Assembly: GCA_007128345.1 (NCBI GenBank)
Contig: SKXS01000130.1
Location: forward strand, 1 to 9,985
From: Spirochaetia bacterium
GTDB lineage: Bacteria; Spirochaetota; Spirochaetia; PWKH01
DNA length: 9,985 bases
Reading direction: 5' to 3'
Of the stretch, positions 1 to 5,021 are shown in pieces (within the stretch, counting starts at the first letter, position 1; the number at the start of each line of letters is the position of its first letter). The notes below the pieces were generated by a model. The model had not been told where the DNA came from and did not search any database. It was given only the letters and a program-made list of their open reading frames with translations. Both the position numbers and the translations under genes were made by a program.

Positions 1-1296
1 AACTTTCCCACATGCATGTTCATAGACAGAGTCTTTACACTCCAGGGACTTGGAGCAGTTGCTACAGGAAGCTTGGTCGGTGGTTCACTCCATGTTGGTG
101 ATGAGATAACTCTGCTTCCCGAAAGAAAACGAGGCCGCATCAGGTCTCTCCAGTCACACAGTACTAAGCTGGACGAAGTGACACCTTGCTCCCGTACAGC
201 AGTTCACCTGCAAGGGCTCAAGGCAGAACATATACACAGAGGTTCATGTCTGTGTGCTGCTGAATCTGATTTCTTTGTAGAAACCAAGATGCTTTGTGTG
301 CTCTGGTATATCGATAACGGAAACCCTGATGAGGCACCCCTTCGCAATCATCAGCAGGTGGAAGTCTCCTACGGCACCAGGCACAGTATCTGCACAGTCC
401 ACTTCATACCTAATATGACAGGAGAGGATGCCCGAGTCATTTTTGCTCGGTTAGTTTTTTCAGACAAGGCTGTCTGCTTTTGGAATCAGCCGTTCATCTG
501 CATGCGTCCGGGAGGGAGTGATGTTCTCTGCAGGGGAAGATTCATAGCTCCTGGAACAGTACGGGATAATGCGGTTAGACACCTGGCAGATCTAGTGTAC
601 TCCCGTAATGGAATTCCTGAAGAAGTTCAATCACCGGCCCATGTGAGTCTTGTTATGTACGGGTATGCGCAAATGAAAGGCTCTGACCATGATCAATACG
701 CATTTCCAGACATACGGTATGACTGGTATCAAGATTGGCTTGTGGAGAAAAAGCGGTCAGCAAACCTGAAAGAGAACATCATTAAGCTTGCAGGTCAGTT
801 AGGAGGAATTACCCAGGAGGAACTGAAAAGTAAGCTCAAGCTTCCCCATGGCCTGGTCGCAGTAATAATCGAGCATATGCAGGAAATTGGTGAGCTGCAG
901 GTAAACAATCATATGCTGACTGCATCCAGCCGGAAAAAGGATCTCACCCCGCCTGCAAAGCAGCTGCTGCAGAAGTTACATGCATCAGGCATGCAAGGTA
1001 TGGAAGTGAAGCACCTCACACGAGATGATCGTGGAATTCTCCGGATTCTCGTAAGGGAAGGGTATGTGGCAGTTCTTGACGGCTCAATTCTCTATCCCAG
1101 GGAAATCTATGCGTCACTGGTATCCAGTATTCTCAAGGGTAAGCAGATCGGCGATCACTTCTCTATAGCTGATGCAAAGAAACACGTGCCGCTTTCTCGG
1201 AAGTACATGCTCCCGCTGCTCAATACAATGGAAGAGGATGGATATGTCGTGCGTGTCGGAGATATGAGGAAAGTTTGTAAATTGGAGAATTCCTGA
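1..1296 (+). CDS. selB: Selenocysteine-specific elongation factor SelB, 3' part (5' end outside window)
   Basis: SelB is the GTPase that delivers Sec-tRNA to UGA codons marked by a SECIS hairpin. The frame is open from base 1; the first ATG (base 16) is internal. The stretch FIDRVFTLQGLGAVATGSL is the start of translation domain II, seen in SelB as IDRVFT-KG-GTV-TGT. The N-terminal GTPase domain, about 175-200 residues, therefore lies upstream of the window. In the 431 residues present, beta-barrel domains II and III occupy about 1-190. The rest (about 215-431) is the winged-helix array that binds mRNA in this family. The last helix-wing, SRKYMLPLLNTMEEDGYVVR followed by VGDMRKV, is a strong SelB C-terminal signature. 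The stop is TGA at 1294-1296. No tRNA-Sec, selA or selD is visible here. The first wing (GGITQEELKSKL) and last wing are well formed, so the gene looks intact as far as it can be seen. Confidence 0.93.
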   Translation, partial: NFPTCMFIDRVFTLQGLGAVATGSLVGGSLHVGDEITLLPERKRGRIRSLQSHSTKLDEVTPCSRTAVHLQGLKAEHIHRGSCLCAAESDFFVETKMLCVLWYIDNGNPDEAPLRNHQQVEVSYGTRHSICTVHFIPNMTGEDARVIFARLVFSDKAVCFWNQPFICMRPGGSDVLCRGRFIAPGTVRDNAVRHLADLVYSRNGIPEEVQSPAHVSLVMYGYAQMKGSDHDQYAFPDIRYDWYQDWLVEKKRSANLKENIIKLAGQLGGITQEELKSKLKLPHGLVAVIIEHMQEIGELQVNNHMLTASSRKKDLTPPAKQLLQKLHASGMQGMEVKHLTRDDRGILRILVREGYVAVLDGSILYPREIYASLVSSILKGKQIGDHFSIADAKKHVPLSRKYMLPLLNTMEEDGYVVRVGDMRKVCKLENS

Positions 1297-1366
1297 TCGC
1301 GATTATCGAATACCAGACATGCTGATTATTAACCTCATATAGGTATAGCTAGATATCTGTAAGATA

Positions 1367-1389
1367 TGCAGTGGGGTCACCCCGCTGCA
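1367..1389 (+). terminator. Hairpin downstream of selB, possible terminator
   Basis: TGCAGTGGGG (1367-1376) pairs with CCCCGCTGCA (1380-1389) across a TCA loop: 10 bp with one G-T wobble. It lies 70 nt after the selB stop. Only a short pyrimidine-rich tail (CGTCATTT) follows, so it may end or protect the selB transcript but is not a textbook intrinsic terminator. Confidence 0.45.
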
Positions 1390-1634
1390 GCGTCATTTCA
1401 GGTGATCTAGGAAATCAGGGCTGAGCCTGATGAAAGAATACACATACCAAAGCAGAGTTGTCTGTCAGAAACATGCATAGAGTAACTCCCGGTTGCTTTG
1501 CGAGGCTGTACGTGAAAGTCGACGCGAAAATCTAGTCTGCCGTGATTGGAGCTCAGCATATTTTTCGTATGTATCTGATATTGTCTTGCTATTTTCGAGC
1601 ATACACAGCTATGCATGAGCGCAATATTATAAGG

Positions 1635-1661
1635 TTGACATTTTCCAACAATATATATACC
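1635..1661 (+). promoter_or_regulatory. Possible sigma-70-type promoter ahead of the permease remnant
   Basis: A perfect TTGACA (1635-1640) is followed after 15 nt by TATACC (1656-1661) inside an AT-rich run, ATATATATAC. The spacer is shorter than the usual 17 nt, so the pairing is uncertain. It would give a leader of roughly 185 nt ending in the terminator-like hairpin at 1787-1829. Confidence 0.35.
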
Positions 1662-1786
1662 CAATAAAAAAATAGACGTATGCCAAAGAACTGCTGTGAA
1701 GACACCTGGATTATACTGCGCCGTACACCTGCATGAACCTGATATGTGTTTCTGTATACATGAAGCACCTGCTGCTTTACATGGGT

Positions 1787-1829
1787 AGGCTTTCGTTATT
1801 CCTTGTTTGGAGTAGGGAAAGCCTTTTTT
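1787..1829 (+). terminator. Intrinsic terminator/attenuator in the permease leader
   Basis: AGGCTTTC (1787-1794) pairs perfectly with GAAAGCCT (1817-1824). Inside, ATTCC (1798-1802) pairs with GGAGT (1809-1813, one wobble) around a 6-nt loop. A run of six T (1824-1829) follows directly. The structure ends 23 nt before the ATG at 1853, a position typical of transcription attenuators of nucleobase permease genes. I do not recognise a PyrR-binding motif or purine riboswitch core upstream, so the signal sensed, if any, is unknown. It could also simply terminate an upstream RNA. Confidence 0.6.
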
Positions 1830-1852
1830 GGGTTCCTTGGAGTTGCCCAAAA

Positions 1853-2163
1853 ATGGAGAAGAAATGTATGCATAGCAATTCAATCGGCATCAACGAACGA
1901 CCTGAGATTAAGCGCTGGATTCCTTTGAGTTTCCAACATGTATTTGCCATGTCTGGCGCTACTGTCTTGGTTCCCCTGCTCAATGGCCTGCATTCTTCAA
2001 AGGCGCTCTTCACCGCCGGTATCGGTACGCTCATCTACATATGAGTAACCAAGGGTAAAGTTCCGGCTTTCCTCGGTTCCTCATTTGCCTTCTTCTCGCG
2101 ACATTGGTTGGTATTGTGCTGAATGTGGTTTTTCCTGTATCCATGAATGCACATGCAAAATAA
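1853..2163 (+). pseudogene. Remnant of an NCS2 uracil/xanthine permease (internal deletion plus in-frame stop)
   Basis: NCS2 permeases import uracil or xanthine across the inner membrane and are about 420-450 residues long. From the ATG at 1853 (or 1868, with GGAG at 1855-1858 as its ribosome site) the frame gives IPLSFQHVFAMSGATVLVPL and LFTAGIGTLIYI, which is the first helix region of UraA-type permeases. It then meets TGA at 2042-2044. The same frame continues with VTKGKVPAFLGSSFAF, the next conserved block, up to about 2092. In another frame, 2098-2163 reads ATLVGIVLNVVFPV and ends at TAA. This resembles the last helix of UraA (ALATIVGIGLSLIF). Around 300 or more residues between the two blocks are missing. 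I infer a substitution creating the stop, a large internal deletion near 2090-2098, and loss of function. The TGA replaces a hydrophobic helix residue, so it does not look like a selenocysteine codon. Confidence 0.8.
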
Positions 2164-2169
2164 CTCCAA

Positions 2170-2182
2170 GTATGTAACATAC
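2170..2182. repeat. Short inverted repeat GTATGT-A-ACATAC
   Basis: A 13-nt perfect dyad with a single central base lies 88 nt before the FKBP start, just after the permease remnant. It could be an operator-like site for the FKBP gene, but nothing else supports that. No convincing -35/-10 pair was found between it and the gene. Confidence 0.25.
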
Positions 2183-2269
2183 GTAAAATGAAGCAGTATG
2201 TACTTTGCCTTTTTATTGGATTATTGCTACATTGATTCTTTACGATTCTTTTTATTGGGAAGGTATAGT

Positions 2270-3034
2270 ATGAATAAATGGTTAAAAGTACTCATCGTAG
2301 TTATGGTCATCTTGCTGCCTGTGCAGTCTCTGTTTGCCGGGGGACAAAGTGAAGAACCCGTAGAGATATTAGGAGCAGAAGCCCCTGCAGCTAGGGAAAC
2401 CTTTGATGAGTTAGGTGTTCCGGAGTCTCTCATGGAACGCTTCAGTTACGCGTTCGGCATAATTGCCGGGCAGAGTTTTATGCAGCAGGGAATAGAGCTT
2501 GATCCACAGTATTTTGCCAGAGGCTTAAGTGATATCTTTGCAGGAGATGAATTCCTCATTTCCTTTGAGGAAATTGACAAAGCCCTAGACGAATATCAGA
2601 TGCAGATAATGGAGGAACAGCAGGCATTTGAGCAGGAAATTGCCTCTATGAACCTCGAAGCTGCGGAAGATTTTCTTGCGGAAAACAGGTTGCGTGATTC
2701 TGTCAATGAAACAGCCTCCGGCCTCCAGTACGAAATACTACATGAAGGTGATGGAGATTATCCTACAGCTGATGATGTAGTTACGGTTCATTACGAAGGA
2801 ACGTTTTTGGACGGCATGGTCTTTGACAGCTCCTATTTTCATGGAGAACCAGCAACTTTTCCGCTCTCCGGAGTTATCCCTGGGTGGACTGAAGGCGTAC
2901 AGCTCATGCGGGTAGGGAGCATCTATAAGTTTTTCCTGCATCCTGATCTGGCGTACGGAGTTTCTGGAAGTCCTCCTCACATCGACCCGAATGAACTGCT
3001 TATTTTTGAAGTCGAGCTTATCGGCATACAGTAA
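2270..3034 (+). CDS. Periplasmic FKBP-type peptidyl-prolyl cis-trans isomerase (FkpA/Mip-like)
   Basis: The predicted 254-residue protein is an exported proline isomerase and probable folding helper in the periplasm. I chose the ATG at 2270 because GGGAAGG (2257-2263) lies 6 nt before it and it opens directly on a signal peptide; a 24-codon upstream extension from 2198 would spoil that. The signal peptide is about residues 1-23 (KWLK, hydrophobic core, SLFA), with cleavage by signal peptidase I before GGQSEE; there is no lipobox Cys. Residues 55-140 are helical and resemble the FKBP N-terminal dimerisation domain of FkpA and Mip. Residues 165-253 form the FKBP domain, with expected pocket residues Y175, F185, D186, V202, I203, W206, Y229 and F246. 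The motif VIPGWTEGVQLM is diagnostic. It appears to be a single-gene unit closed by the hairpin at 3055-3079. Acidic, low-complexity residues follow the signal peptide, as in many spirochaete exported proteins. Confidence 0.92.
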   Translation: MNKWLKVLIVVMVILLPVQSLFAGGQSEEPVEILGAEAPAARETFDELGVPESLMERFSYAFGIIAGQSFMQQGIELDPQYFARGLSDIFAGDEFLISFEEIDKALDEYQMQIMEEQQAFEQEIASMNLEAAEDFLAENRLRDSVNETASGLQYEILHEGDGDYPTADDVVTVHYEGTFLDGMVFDSSYFHGEPATFPLSGVIPGWTEGVQLMRVGSIYKFFLHPDLAYGVSGSPPHIDPNELLIFEVELIGIQ

Positions 3035-3054
3035 CAATTCTAGTTGGAATATCA

Positions 3055-3079
3055 GCGGGTCCTCATGCAGAGGACCCGC
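3055..3079. terminator. Perfect 10-bp hairpin after the FKBP gene
   Basis: GCGGGTCCTC (3055-3064) and GAGGACCCGC (3070-3079) are exact reverse complements around the loop ATGCA. It lies 20 nt after the stop. Neither side has a T-run, so it may act as an RNA 3'-end stabiliser or a U-less terminator rather than a standard intrinsic terminator. Confidence 0.55.
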
Positions 3080-3111
3080 AATCTCTGAACACATAATCTG
3101 TCCATATCACC

Positions 3112-3131
3112 CAAGATATATCTTGTATAAT
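3112..3131 (+). promoter_or_regulatory. Palindrome abutting a TATAAT box upstream of the membrane-protein gene
   Basis: CAAGATATATCTTG (3112-3125) is a perfect 14-nt palindrome and is followed immediately by TATAAT (3126-3131). No good -35 hexamer lies 17 nt upstream (3103-3108 reads CATATC). A dyad in place of the -35 to -10 spacer is a common operator position, but this reading is inference. The proposed start would give a 5' leader of about 180 nt. Confidence 0.35.
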
Positions 3132-3196
3132 TGCATATACATTATTTAAAAAGAAATATATCCTGTTCATTTGCGGGTACATAGGATTGAGAACTG

Positions 3197-3231
3197 CCCT
3201 GATGCATCTACACCAATGTAGTACAGCAGGG
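3197..3231 (+). other. Imperfect stem-loop in the 5' leader of the membrane-protein gene
   Basis: CCCTG (3197-3201) pairs with CAGGG (3227-3231), and inside it CTACA (3208-3212) pairs with TGTAG (3217-3221) across a CCAA loop. It lies about 85 nt before the start codon at 3318. Apart from this and the palindrome, I see nothing notable in the 283-nt gap after the FKBP gene. Confidence 0.25.
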
Positions 3232-3317
3232 AAAAATGTCGTCTCCAGACTGTTACTTCGGGCATAATCATGTGTTTCAATGTAGTGAAGGATTGATTAT
3301 TTGGGGGGTGTGTATTC

Positions 3318-3893
3318 ATGGAGCCTATGAAGGATTGGTTTCAAAAAATCTGCATTGGTATAGCAGCAGTGATCCTGGGGGCATTCATTTTTTTCCAAAC
3401 TGCAAATTTTGCTATGTTTCTCGTCATAGCCTTGGGTGTCTATGCGGTAATCAATGGTTTTTTTGTGCTTTACACAGGGATGCAAGCACCCTTTGCCAAG
3501 CCAATGAAGACCGCGGTAATCCTGAGGGGAGGGATCAGTCTTGGAATTGGACTGTTTGCGATATTCCTTCCCATGATCTTTCTGAAGATTACCTGGATAA
3601 CGATGCTCTACGTAATTGGTATTCAACTGCTGATATCTGGAATACTCGGGATAGTGAATATTTTTGAAATGCGAAAGCTTGAGATGCCCGTGACTGCCAG
3701 AATGGTTGAAGCGGTCGTTTCTATTGCCCTTGCGCTTTTGATTCTCATCATGCCGCAGCAGATTGGTGAAACTCTGCTGAAAGTTATTGGAGTATTTGTT
3801 GTGGTCTACGGAATTTCTATGATCATCAGAGGATACAAGCGCAGAAAGGATGAGGAGCAGAGGTACTACCGCACTGAGTATAATAATAAATAG
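3318..3893 (+). CDS. DUF308/HdeD-like six-helix membrane protein
   Basis: The 191-residue product is almost entirely hydrophobic. Likely membrane helices lie near residues 11-27, 31-53, 66-88, 92-116, 129-145 and 154-171. Its tail is short and basic to polar (GYKRRKDEEQRYYRTEYNNK). The three repeated pairs of helices with glycine-rich faces (GVYAVINGFFVLYTG, GIQLLISGILGIVNIF, GVFVVVYGISMIIRG) are typical of the DUF308/HdeD family. E. coli HdeD is linked to acid resistance; most other members have no known biochemical role, and I do not assign one here. A G-run (3303-3308), nine bases before the ATG, serves as ribosome site. The gene stands alone between the FKBP gene and the his leader. Its 3' end contains TATAAT (3879-3884), which might serve the his leader, though without a visible -35. 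Confidence 0.8.
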   Translation: MEPMKDWFQKICIGIAAVILGAFIFFQTANFAMFLVIALGVYAVINGFFVLYTGMQAPFAKPMKTAVILRGGISLGIGLFAIFLPMIFLKITWITMLYVIGIQLLISGILGIVNIFEMRKLEMPVTARMVEAVVSIALALLILIMPQQIGETLLKVIGVFVVVYGISMIIRGYKRRKDEEQRYYRTEYNNK

Positions 3894-3911
3894 CTGAGCA
3901 GATTGCAGATA

Positions 3912-3940
3912 TTGACATGCCTCTGATGAATCAGTAATGT
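3912..3940 (+). promoter_or_regulatory. Candidate promoter near the his leader
   Basis: A perfect TTGACA (3912-3917) is followed after 17 nt by TAATGT (3935-3940), a weak -10 match. If this is the his promoter, transcription would begin near 3947. That would exclude the ATG at 3941 of the leader peptide and leave GTG 3947 at the very 5' end. Either the leader peptide is leaderless from GTG, or the true promoter lies further upstream, for example TATAAT at 3879-3884. Confidence 0.35.
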
Positions 3941-4000
3941 ATGACCGTGGACAAACAAGACAGGAATACCGAAAAGCATCACCATACTCATAACACATGA
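3941..4000 (+). CDS. hisL: His operon leader peptide (HisL-like)
   Basis: A 19-codon frame reads MTVDKQDRNTEKHHHTHNT and stops at TGA 3998-4000. Four of five consecutive codons (3977-3991) specify histidine. It lies directly upstream of a terminator and hisG. Leader peptides of this kind let the ribosome sense charged tRNA-His; the enteric HisL carries seven His codons in a row. A TAA at 3935-3937 closes the frame upstream, so the only starts are ATG 3941 and GTG 3947 (17 residues). Neither has a clear Shine-Dalgarno sequence, which is the weak point. The RNA pairings described for the attenuator support the assignment independently of the start. The symbol is given by function, not by sequence similarity. 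Confidence 0.75.
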   Translation: MTVDKQDRNTEKHHHTHNT

Positions 4001-4059
4001 AAAGGAGTGTGGTGCATACTGTAGATATATGTATACCCGCATTTCATGCGGGTATTTTT
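3980..4059 (+). promoter_or_regulatory. His attenuator: mutually exclusive RNA hairpins
   Basis: Three competing pairings can be drawn. Region 1, CACCATACTC (3980-3989, within the His codons), pairs with region 2, GAGTGTGGTG (4005-4014): 10 bp, one G-U. Region 2 (4006-4019) can instead pair with region 3 (4031-4043): CATA with TATG-type pairs, then G4014-C4036, G4012-C4037, G4011-C4038, U4010-G4039, G4009-C4040 and U4008-A4041, with one mismatch and one bulge. Region 3 is the 5' arm of the terminator. A ribosome stalled at the His codons would free region 2 to pair with region 3 and allow read-through. A ribosome reaching the stop at 3998-4000 would cover region 2 and permit termination. The pairings are seen in the sequence; the mechanism is inferred from known his attenuators. 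Confidence 0.72.
4033..4059 (+). terminator. Intrinsic terminator of the his attenuator
   Basis: ATACCCGCA (4033-4041) pairs perfectly with TGCGGGTAT (4047-4055) across TTTCA. The last stem base and four more T give a five-T run to 4059. It ends 26 nt before the hisG start, so it would block the whole operon unless disrupted. Confidence 0.85.
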
Positions 4060-4073
4060 AATGGTTTGCTGTA

Positions 4074-4085
4074 ATGGAGGATATC
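4074..4085 (+). promoter_or_regulatory. Ribosome binding site deciding the hisG start
   Basis: GGAGG (4076-4080) lies 5 nt before ATG 4086. An earlier in-frame ATG at 4074 overlaps this Shine-Dalgarno sequence and has none of its own, so 4086 is preferred. The same arrangement, TAATGGAGGATA, recurs before hisD. Confidence 0.75.
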
Positions 4086-4961
4086 ATGAACGGCTCAGAT
4101 ACAATCCGGATTGCTGTACAAAAGAGCGGAAGACTGAGCGAAAAATCTCTAACGCTCATACAAGACTGCGGCATTGACTATTCTGCTGACACCCGGGTGC
4201 TGAAAGCTATGGCAGATAATTTCCCCATGGAATTCCTGTTTCTTCGGGATGATGATGTTCCGGAGTATGTCTATGATGGGATTGCAGATATTGGGATTGT
4301 CGGGAAAAACGAAGTAGATGAGAAAGGTTTTTCAGTTGAAATACTTCGGGACTTGGGGTTTTCTCGGTGCCGGCTTTCAGTTGCTGTGCCGAACACCACA
4401 GTGTATGCAGGGATAGAGGATCTGCAGGGCCGGTCCATAGCTACTTCATATCCCAATATACTCACATCATGTTTGAAAGAGCAAAATGTAGATGCGGATA
4501 TCCATGTAGTCAGCGGTTCTGTGGAGATAGCTCCGACTATCGGGCTTGCAGACGCAATTTTTGATATTGTCAGCACCGGGAGCACTCTTATCAGCAATGG
4601 GCTAAAGGAGGTGGACGTTCTCTACCATTCTTCGGCGGTGCTGATATGCAGAAAAGATCTGGAGCGTCTGCATCCTGGAAAATTCAGGAATGTCTCAAGA
4701 CTGCTCGTGCGCATTGATGCGGTGATGCGTGCGAAACATTATAAGTATATACTCTTTAATCTGCCTGAAGAGCACATTGAAGAGGTGTCCAGAATCATTC
4801 CCGGCATGAAAAGTCCAACGGTTACTCCGCTCTATACAAAAGGATGGATATCTGTACAGACAGTAGTGAATGAGGATGTATTTTGGGAGGTTCTTGAAGC
4901 ACTCAAGGAGCTTGGAGCACAGGGCATCCTGGTAACCTCTATAGAGAAGATGACTGACTAG
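4086..4961 (+). CDS. hisG: ATP phosphoribosyltransferase, long form
   Basis: HisG joins PRPP to ATP, the committed first step of histidine synthesis, and in this form is feedback-inhibited by histidine. The protein starting at 4086 has 291 residues and opens MNGSDTIRIAVQKSGRLSEK, aligning end to end with the enteric enzyme of 299 residues (TRLRIAMQKSGRLSD). The PRPP-binding loop is LADAIFDIVSTGSTL at about 154-168. Other conserved blocks are RDDDVPEYVYDGIADIGIVG (54-73) and ATSYPNIL (119-126). Residues from about 215 to the end (PGMKSPTVTPL, ending LGAQGILVTSIEKM) form the C-terminal regulatory ACT-like domain, so no HisZ partner should be needed. It is the first structural gene after the attenuator, and 60 nt separate it from hisD. 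Confidence 0.97.
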   Translation: MNGSDTIRIAVQKSGRLSEKSLTLIQDCGIDYSADTRVLKAMADNFPMEFLFLRDDDVPEYVYDGIADIGIVGKNEVDEKGFSVEILRDLGFSRCRLSVAVPNTTVYAGIEDLQGRSIATSYPNILTSCLKEQNVDADIHVVSGSVEIAPTIGLADAIFDIVSTGSTLISNGLKEVDVLYHSSAVLICRKDLERLHPGKFRNVSRLLVRIDAVMRAKHYKYILFNLPEEHIEEVSRIIPGMKSPTVTPLYTKGWISVQTVVNEDVFWEVLEALKELGAQGILVTSIEKMTD

Positions 4962-4986
4962 CAGCAGGAAGTTCTTTCTCTTGGCA

Positions 4987-4992
4987 TATAAT
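4987..4992 (+). promoter_or_regulatory. Isolated TATAAT in the hisG-hisD gap
   Basis: A perfect TATAAT lies 29 nt before the hisD start, in the largest gap of the operon. The sequence 17 nt upstream (GCAGGA) is not a -35 box and there is no extended -10. A weak internal promoter is possible, but chance occurrence is equally likely. Confidence 0.2.
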
Positions 4993-5009
4993 TAAGTATA
5001 CGTTACCTA

Positions 5010-5021
5010 ATGGAGGATAGT
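5010..5021 (+). promoter_or_regulatory. Ribosome binding site deciding the hisD start
   Basis: GGAGG (5012-5016) lies 5 nt before ATG 5022. As at hisG, an in-frame ATG (5010) overlaps the Shine-Dalgarno sequence. Starting at 5022 gives catalytic residue numbers identical to the E. coli enzyme, which supports this choice. Confidence 0.75.

Larger units (their letters stand above)
1297..1852. other. Intergenic stretch of 556 nt with hairpins but no credible gene
   Basis: Between the selB stop and the permease remnant I find no reading frame with a recognisable product and no tRNA: there is no GTTCGA-type T-arm, although tRNA-Sec genes sometimes lie near selB. It holds a strong GC-rich hairpin at 1367-1389, a weaker one at 1414-1431 (ATCAGG/CCTGAT), a small one at 1599-1614 (GCATA/TATGC), a TTGACA box at 1635-1640, and a terminator-like structure at 1787-1829. 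A 158-codon reverse-strand frame crosses the region but matches no family I know and runs into the permease remnant. Confidence 0.6.

Noticed and set aside
1297..1732. A tRNA-Sec or other structured RNA gene beside selB
   Set aside because: No T-arm consensus, acceptor pairing or CCA end could be found; only short hairpins are present.
1407..1883. Reverse-strand 158-codon frame
   Set aside because: The translation matches no family I know, has no evident ribosome site, and overlaps the terminator and permease remnant on the other strand.
2042..2044. In-frame TGA in the permease remnant as a selenocysteine codon, given selB next door
   Set aside because: The position corresponds to a hydrophobic helix residue in NCS2 permeases, not a redox cysteine. 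The gene is also broken by a deletion and frame change downstream.
2198..2269. Upstream 24-codon extension of the FKBP protein
   Set aside because: It would bury the signal peptide internally, and the ribosome site GGGAAGG at 2257-2263 sits before ATG 2270.
3297..3998. Reverse-strand 233-codon frame across the DUF308 gene
   Set aside because: It is the antisense shadow of a well-formed membrane-protein gene and of the leader peptide; its composition is not protein-like.
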